Assembly: GCA_964527435.1 (NCBI GenBank)
Contig: CAZGPP010000001.1
Location: 124,001-188,000 of the forward strand
DNA length: 64,000 bases
Direction of reading: 5' to 3'
Origin: Aquicella sp964527435
Lineage (GTDB): Bacteria; Pseudomonadota; Gammaproteobacteria; DSM-16500
This document shows, piece by piece, positions 58,919-64,000 of the stretch; the first letter of the stretch is position 1, and every line of letters starts with the position of its first letter. The notes below the pieces were generated by a model. It saw only the letters and a program-made list of their open reading frames with translations. It had not been told where the DNA came from and searched no databases. The translations under genes were made by a program, and so were the position numbers.

Positions 58919-59800
58919 TTATCTAAGACTGGTTTGTACTGGGCGCTCTACTAAAGATTCTTCACCTTCATATAGTTTTTCTGCACCCCATTCTGACCAT
59001 GAGCCATCGTATAAAGATGTTTCCGGGTGACCCAATATATCCAATACGAAATTAAGTATGGGTGCCGTTGTACCGGACCCGCATGTTGTAACGATAGGGA
59101 GGTTGAGATCAACGCCTATCCCTTCCAGTTGTTTACGGATCTTATCAATTGGCTTCCATTTGTCATCCGTTTCAAACATGGTGGTGAATGGAAAACAAAA
59201 GCTGCCAGGGATATGGCCAGCACGTAATCCTGGCCTAGATTCTTTTCCACCGGCATAACGAACGGGATGACGCATATCCACGATTTGTTCTCGTGGATGA
59301 TGCATGTTTTGTTTGATCTGAAGCAGTGTTCGTACTAATTGCGCCTGATAACTTACCGTATAAGTTTTGGCACCCACTTCACGTGGGGCTGTGGTCTCAA
59401 TTTTCCCACCGTATTTTTCCCACGCCGATAAACCACCGTCCAGAATGTATAGCAAATTACTGTTATGGCCAAAAACTTTCATCATCCAAAGTGCACGACA
59501 ACTGGTGTGCATACTGCTGTTGTCGTAAAGAATGATTTTATAGTCATTAGTTATGCCAAGCTCGCCTAACTTCGCTGCGATAAGATCTTCATCGCGCGTG
59601 AGCATGTTTGGCAAGTCGGTACTGGCATCAATGAAATCATTCAAATCAAGAAACCGCGCACCTAGAATATGCTTTTCATTAAAGACCTGGCGCATATCAC
59701 GCTTGTCGTCTGGCGTACACCAGGTTGCATCAAGGATGGCAACATTTTTCTGGTTCTTGCGGAACCGATCGACTTGAGCAGGATTAATTAACCAGGCCAT
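58919..59800 (-). CDS. sseA: Thiosulfate/3-mercaptopyruvate sulfurtransferase
   Basis: The 293-residue protein has two rhodanese domains and transfers sulfur from 3-mercaptopyruvate or thiosulfate to an acceptor. The active-site cysteine lies in TTCGSGTTAPILNF, which fits the CGSG(V/T)T loop of the SseA/TST group, and the inactive N-terminal copy has LYDNSSMHTSCRALW. The ATG at 59800 is used, with GGGAA upstream. It follows coxC on the same strand after an eight-base gap and may be co-transcribed. Confidence 0.92.
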   Translation of the reverse strand: MAWLINPAQVDRFRKNQKNVAILDATWCTPDDKRDMRQVFNEKHILGARFLDLNDFIDASTDLPNMLTRDEDLIAAKLGELGITNDYKIILYDNSSMHTSCRALWMMKVFGHNSNLLYILDGGLSAWEKYGGKIETTAPREVGAKTYTVSYQAQLVRTLLQIKQNMHHPREQIVDMRHPVRYAGGKESRPGLRAGHIPGSFCFPFTTMFETDDKWKPIDKIRKQLEGIGVDLNLPIVTTCGSGTTAPILNFVLDILGHPETSLYDGSWSEWGAEKLYEGEESLVERPVQTSLR

Positions 59801-59808
59801 ATATTCCC

Positions 59809-60726
59809 TTACAACCAGTAAACAAACACGAATAATACCAGCCAAACAACGTCAACCATATGCCAGTACCAGGAGACCGCCTCGAAAGCAAAATGATGTT
59901 CTGCCTGGAAGTGCCCCTTCAGGCAACGAATCAAGATCACAGACAGCATGATAATACCAATTGTAACATGCATCGCATGCAAACCAGTGAGGGTAAAGAA
60001 GGTGGATCCGTAGATGCCACTAGCAAGGGTCAAGCCAAGTTCTTCATAGGCCATCATATACTCGTGTATTTGAAAGCCTTCAAAAGTCATACCGAGCAAA
60101 ATGGTGAGGACTAAGCCAATAATTAACGGGGTACGCTGATCTTTCTTCAAGGCCCAATGTGCCCAGGTAACCGTTACCGCACTAGACAGTAAAAGAACTG
60201 TATTTAACGCAGGAATTTCCCAAGTAGAAATCACCGCTTTCGGGCCCACAAATAAGGTTGGATTAGGATTGGTCAGTAACGGCCATTGCGCAACAAAAGA
60301 TGGCCATAAAATTTTGTGTGTAGCAGCGCCACTCGATAGCAATAACGACTCAGCCAACGGTCCAACCGTATTGCCCAATTCAGGAATGGCGAACAACCGC
60401 ACATAAAACAGTGCGCCAAAGAAAATACCAAACAGAAAAATTTCGGAGACAATAAACCACAACATGCCCCAACGATAAGTGTGATCCATCTTGACGCTAT
60501 GTAACCCCGCCAGACTTTCTTTAATGACAGCACCAAACCAGCCAAACAGAGTCGTTAGCAACAAGGCTACCCCGGCAGCCATGATGTAAGGCCCAAGTGC
60601 ACCCTCATGCAAAACCTGAACCAGACCAAACACCGTACAAAACAAACCGCTTGTACCGATAATGGGCCAAAAACTTGGCTCGGCAATGTAGTATTGATCG
60701 GTGGGCTGATATTTTTTCTTCGTCAT
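59809..60726 (-). CDS. coxC: Cytochrome c oxidase subunit III
   Basis: Subunit III of the haem-copper oxidase is an integral membrane protein with seven transmembrane segments. The 305-residue protein has WPIIGTSGLFCTVFGLV, MLWFIVSEIFLFGIFFGALFY (helix III with the conserved Glu) and the C-terminal FTLTGLHAMHVTIGI, AVSWYWHMVDVVWLVLF. Its start overlaps ctaG by four bases. Confidence 0.96.
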   Translation of the reverse strand: MTKKKYQPTDQYYIAEPSFWPIIGTSGLFCTVFGLVQVLHEGALGPYIMAAGVALLLTTLFGWFGAVIKESLAGLHSVKMDHTYRWGMLWFIVSEIFLFGIFFGALFYVRLFAIPELGNTVGPLAESLLLSSGAATHKILWPSFVAQWPLLTNPNPTLFVGPKAVISTWEIPALNTVLLLSSAVTVTWAHWALKKDQRTPLIIGLVLTILLGMTFEGFQIHEYMMAYEELGLTLASGIYGSTFFTLTGLHAMHVTIGIIMLSVILIRCLKGHFQAEHHFAFEAVSWYWHMVDVVWLVLFVFVYWL

Positions 60727-61289
60727 GATTTTTCTTTCCTTGGACTATTTGGAGTAGCATCAAATAAGGTATATGCCAGCGTAATCACACGCACTTCTTT
60801 TGGCAAATCTTTATCTATATTAAATACTAGTGGCATCTCACGCCCCTTGTGGGCGCCCAGACTTTGTTGGCTAAAACAAAAACATTCGATTTTGTGGAAA
60901 TGGGCAATGCTTTCAGTCGGCGTCATGCTCGGAATGGCTTGGGCTATCATGTCTTTGTCGGTTGGATTTTTCGCGTAAAACATAACTTTACTGTTTTTAC
61001 CTACCTGAACACGAATAGATTTGGTTTTTGGGTAAAATTCCCATGGCATGCCCATATTATTGGTAGCCAGGAACTGCACTTCGACCTCTCGTATTTCACC
61101 CTGCTTGCCGCTTTCTGTCTCCGTCACGTTAGAACGTTTGACAAGATCGCTTGGTACAGCCGTACTAATTCCGGTTGCCCTGCAAATCACGCTATAAAAG
61201 GGTACAACGGCAAAACAAAATCCAAACATCATGGCGGCTACGCAGCCGCCAATGATGATTGTCTTTCGATGTGATTTGCGCTCTGGCAT
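60723..61289 (-). CDS. ctaG: Cytochrome c oxidase assembly protein CtaG (Cox11)
   Basis: CtaG delivers copper to the CuB site of subunit I. The 188-residue protein has one N-terminal transmembrane helix (IIIGGCVAAMMFGFCFAVVPFYSVICRATG), a periplasmic domain and the copper-binding CFCFSQQSL motif. It overlaps coxC by four bases. ATG 61289 has GAGGAAAG upstream; a further upstream GTG would only add four residues. Confidence 0.95.
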   Translation of the reverse strand: MPERKSHRKTIIIGGCVAAMMFGFCFAVVPFYSVICRATGISTAVPSDLVKRSNVTETESGKQGEIREVEVQFLATNNMGMPWEFYPKTKSIRVQVGKNSKVMFYAKNPTDKDMIAQAIPSMTPTESIAHFHKIECFCFSQQSLGAHKGREMPLVFNIDKDLPKEVRVITLAYTLFDATPNSPRKEKS

Positions 61290-61308
61290 GACTTTCCTCA
61301 CTTCCGGT

Positions 61309-62937
61309 TTATTTCACAACCGGCGGTGTATTAAAGCTATGGTAAGGGGGTGGTGAGCTTAATGTCCACTCAAGACCGTGAGAGCCTTCCCAAACATGAG
61401 CGGTTGCTCTTTCACCTTTACCAAACATGGTTGACAGTACGTTGTACAGGAACAGTAACTGCGCAAAACCAAAGATGAAAGCACCAATCGTACAAACCTG
61501 ATTAAACGTGGTGTATTGCACCGCGTAATCGGTAATACGACGCGGCATACCAGCAAGCCCCAGGAAGTGCATTGGGAAGAATGTCAGGTTAACGCCTACC
61601 ATGGTCAGCCAGAAATGACATTTGCCCAGTGTTTCGTTGTAGTAACGACCCGTCCACTTTGGCAACCAGTAGTAAACCGATGCAAAAATGGAGAGTAGCG
61701 CACCCGCCACCAACACGTAGTGGAAGTGAGCGACGACAAAGTAAGTATCTTGATATTGATAGTCAGCCGGTGTAATGCCCAACATCAAACCAGAAAAGCC
61801 GCCAATACTAAACAAAATAACAAATGCGATGGCAAATAACATTGGCGTTTCAAATGTCATAGAGCCGCCCCACATGGTGCCAACCCAGTTGAATACTTTG
61901 ATACCCGTCGGAACAGCAATCAACATGGTGACATACATGAAATAAAGCTGGGTGCCCAAGGCCATACCCGCCGTGAACATGTGGTGACCCCAAACGATAT
62001 AGGACAGGAAAGCAATGGCTGCCACCGCTCCCACCATAAACTCGTAACCAAAGAGCTTCTTGCGTGCAAACGTTGGGATGATTTCAGAGATAATGCCGAA
62101 TGCGGGCAAGATCATGATGTAAACTTCCGGATGCCCGAAGAACCAGAATAAATGTTGATACATCACAGGATCACCACCGCCGGCCGCGTTGAAGAAACTT
62201 GTGCCGAAATGACGATCAAAGAGAATCATGGTGACAACACCCGCAAACACAGGCATTGCACCAATCAGCAAGAACGCCGTAATGAACCAGGTCCACACAA
62301 ACATTGGCAGCTTCATCCAGCCCATGCCTGGTGCACGCAGATTGATAATCGTTGCGATAATGTTAATCGCACCGAGCACTGATGAAATACCCATCAAGTG
62401 AATGGCGACAATTAAATAGTCGGTACTTGGCGGTCCATAAGTTGTAGATAGCGGCGCGTATAATGTCCAGCCGAAATTCGGCCCACCCCCTGAAACAAAT
62501 AAAGAGATGGTTAACAAAGTGAAAGCAAATGGAAGAATCCAGAAACTCCAGTTGTTAAGACGCGGCAAGGCCATATCTGGCGCGCCAATCATCATCGGCA
62601 CCATCCAGTTCGCCAAACCAACGAATGCAGGCATGATGACACCGAAAACCATAATTAACCCATGCACTGTTACCAGCACGTTATAGAAGTTCGGGTCAAA
62701 AAATTTCGCACCTGGTTCAAATAATTGCAGACGAATTAAAAGCGCCATGGTACCGCCGTAAAACAGCATCGCTAAACTCAGCATTAAATACAGCGTACCA
62801 ATATCTTTATGGTTAGTGGTAAAAACCCAACCCTTAATCCACTTACCCACTCCATTCTTCATGGAGTGGTGGTGCGGCACGTGATCATGATCATGTGAAT
62901 GATCATGTCCGTGTTCATGTTGATGTTCGTGATTCAT
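61309..62937 (-). CDS. coxA: Cytochrome c oxidase subunit I
   Basis: Subunit I holds haem a, haem a3 and CuB and reduces oxygen. The 542-residue protein has 12 transmembrane segments, with the haem/CuB ligands in WFFGHPEVYIMILPAFG, HHMFTAGMA and YFVVAHFHYVLVAGA. Unusually, the N-terminus starts with a His-rich stretch (NHEHQHEHGHDHSHDHDHV, then PHHHSMKNG) before the normal KDIGTLYL start; it may bind copper or other metal. The gene lies between coxB and ctaG. Confidence 0.97.
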   Translation of the reverse strand: MNHEHQHEHGHDHSHDHDHVPHHHSMKNGVGKWIKGWVFTTNHKDIGTLYLMLSLAMLFYGGTMALLIRLQLFEPGAKFFDPNFYNVLVTVHGLIMVFGVIMPAFVGLANWMVPMMIGAPDMALPRLNNWSFWILPFAFTLLTISLFVSGGGPNFGWTLYAPLSTTYGPPSTDYLIVAIHLMGISSVLGAINIIATIINLRAPGMGWMKLPMFVWTWFITAFLLIGAMPVFAGVVTMILFDRHFGTSFFNAAGGGDPVMYQHLFWFFGHPEVYIMILPAFGIISEIIPTFARKKLFGYEFMVGAVAAIAFLSYIVWGHHMFTAGMALGTQLYFMYVTMLIAVPTGIKVFNWVGTMWGGSMTFETPMLFAIAFVILFSIGGFSGLMLGITPADYQYQDTYFVVAHFHYVLVAGALLSIFASVYYWLPKWTGRYYNETLGKCHFWLTMVGVNLTFFPMHFLGLAGMPRRITDYAVQYTTFNQVCTIGAFIFGFAQLLFLYNVLSTMFGKGERATAHVWEGSHGLEWTLSSPPPYHSFNTPPVVK

Positions 62938-62972
62938 GGTTATCTCCGGTTATTTCTTTTTCTTGACCATTG

Positions 62973-64000
62973 TTACTTACGTGCAGCCTTGATCTCTTCC
63001 GGCGTCACGAAATCACCTTTGTTGTTGCCCCAGGCATTACGTTCATAGGTGACGACATCTGCGATTTCCTGATCACTCAGTTGATCTTTGAATGCCTGCA
63101 TAGCAGTTCCTGGCTTGCCATACATAACCTGATGAATATGACCTTCTTTGGGACCCGTTGTTATTTTGCCGCCTTTCAGCGCAGGGAATGTTGGTGGTAA
63201 CCCTGTTCCGCCTACTTGATGACAGGCTACACAGGTCGCTGAGTATACCTTTTCACCACGAGCAACCGCTTCTTTCAACTGGTCAGCCGGTGAGGCTGGC
63301 TTTGCAGCAGGAGCTTCTGCTGGTGCAGGTTTTTCTGCAGCTGCTTTTCCTGCCGGCGCTTTTTCTGCCGCGGGCTTGGCTGCACTTGCTTTAGGAGCGA
63401 CACCTGATGGCTTGGTTGCTAAAGCATCCGCCATGGACTTGCCGTCACGCAGCGCTTTAATGCTGGCTGGTTGCACCAATGTTCCCGTGTTATTGCCCCA
63501 CGCATTACGCTCATATGTGATCACAGCAGCAAGATCCGCATCCGATAACTGACCCTTGAATGCTTGCATTGCCGTGCCATTTTTGCCATTAAAGACAATA
63601 TTCACGTGATCTGCAGCAGGACCTGTCGCAATTTTGCTGCCTTTTAACGCTGGGAATGTAGGTGGATTTCCAAGACCTGTTGGCTGATGGCAAGCGGCGC
63701 AAATGGTACCGTAAACTTTTTCGCCTTTTTCCATCAACTCTTTCATCGTCCAAACACGGCTATTATCTATATCCGCCTGCGATGCACCGCCTTTCTGCTG
63801 AGCAACCCATTCTTTGTAACCCTGCTCAGACATGGCCACGACAACAATCGGCATGTACGCGTGACGAATACCACACAACTCTGCACACTGACCGCGATAA
63901 ACACCTGGTTTATCAATCTTCGTCCATCCTTCATTAATGAAACCGGCAACAGCATCGCGTTTGACAGCAAAATCCGGCACCCACCAAGCATGATTGACGT
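62973..64000 (-). CDS. coxB: Cytochrome c oxidase subunit II with two C-terminal cytochrome c domains (5' end cut)
   Basis: The visible part begins inside the CuA domain (the frame reads VNHAWWVPDF at the window edge), so the transmembrane part lies outside. The CuA site CAELCGIRHAYM is complete (63852-63887). Two haem-binding domains follow: CAACH (63687-63701) and CVACH (63219-63233), joined by an Ala/Pro/Lys-rich linker. Each repeat has the same end (GTAMQAF.....YERNAWGNN), with high identity between copies. Most caa3 subunits II have one cytochrome c domain, so this is an internal duplication. Subunit II passes electrons from cytochrome c to CuA; two haems could extend this chain. Confidence 0.95.
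   Translation of the reverse strand, partial: VNHAWWVPDFAVKRDAVAGFINEGWTKIDKPGVYRGQCAELCGIRHAYMPIVVVAMSEQGYKEWVAQQKGGASQADIDNSRVWTMKELMEKGEKVYGTICAACHQPTGLGNPPTFPALKGSKIATGPAADHVNIVFNGKNGTAMQAFKGQLSDADLAAVITYERNAWGNNTGTLVQPASIKALRDGKSMADALATKPSGVAPKASAAKPAAEKAPAGKAAAEKPAPAEAPAAKPASPADQLKEAVARGEKVYSATCVACHQVGGTGLPPTFPALKGGKITTGPKEGHIHQVMYGKPGTAMQAFKDQLSDQEIADVVTYERNAWGNNKGDFVTPEEIKAARK

Overview
The window is a stretch of chromosome from a gammaproteobacterium, most likely a member of the order Legionellales (a Coxiella/Legionella/Berkiella-like, host-associated lineage). Three things point there. Conserved gene orders are gammaproteobacterial (rppH-ptsP-lgt-thyA; fMet tRNA-rimP-nusA-infB-rbfA-truB; rsgA next to cca and trmB). 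Several proteins have a Legionellales flavour: a Com1-like DsbA protein, paired secreted M28 aminopeptidases, a Kdo hydroxylase and an MDH of the GAAGQIGYAL type. Eukaryote-like or effector-like proteins are scattered between housekeeping genes: a U-box-like protein, an F-box-like protein, a 2031-residue P-loop plus phosphatase protein, DM9 repeats and pentapeptide repeats. The genus assignment is inference. No secretion-system genes lie in the window.

Layout. 1-6.5 kb: 5' part of rnr (cut by the window edge), a small lipoprotein, then rppH-ptsP-lgt-thyA on the minus strand. 6.6-15 kb, mostly plus strand: a FecCD/BtuC-type permease and ATPase, dapB, a 40-residue lipoprotein on the minus strand, murI, rlmJ, a glycine-zipper lipoprotein, bcp, an archaeal/eukaryotic-type proS, class I aldolase and a Phd/RelE-type toxin-antitoxin pair. 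15-20 kb: an unknown protein and B12-dependent nrdJ on the minus strand, divergent from groES-groEL, which has a good sigma-32-type promoter. 20.4-26.6 kb: the giant P-loop/metallophosphatase gene. 26.6-35.6 kb: site-2 protease, ZIP transporter, mdh, hemW, a 143-bp inverted-repeat element, an outer-membrane barrel, a Cys-rich lipoprotein, trmB, rsgA, cca and the Com1-like thiol protein. 35.6-40.3 kb: two M28 aminopeptidases flanking kdoO, then the U-box-like protein. 40.3-46.5 kb: the translation operon on the minus strand, headed by initiator tRNA. 46.6-58.8 kb: dps, an FUSC protein, the DM9 protein, a three-gene unit (pteridine reductase plus NitT/TauT-type ABC transporter), a MidA-type methyltransferase, small membrane and lipoproteins, a pentapeptide-repeat protein, F-box-csaA and a class III cyclase fused to an RDD domain. 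58.8-64 kb: tRNA-Glu(CUC), a sulfurtransferase, and coxB-coxA-ctaG-coxC, with coxB cut by the right edge.

How they fit together. Core functions (DNA precursors by thyA and nrdJ, translation initiation, chaperonin, aa3/caa3-type respiration, envelope synthesis) are interleaved with single accessory genes rather than one island. NrdJ needs adenosylcobalamin and the window also has a BtuCD-like importer, so a B12 link is plausible. The strongest candidates for undescribed biology are the giant kinase-like/phosphatase-like protein (20468-26563), the U-box-like protein (39224-40279), the F-box-like protein co-transcribed with csaA (56270-57456), the secreted DM9 protein (48313-48987) and a CoxB with two tandem cytochrome c domains (62973-64000).
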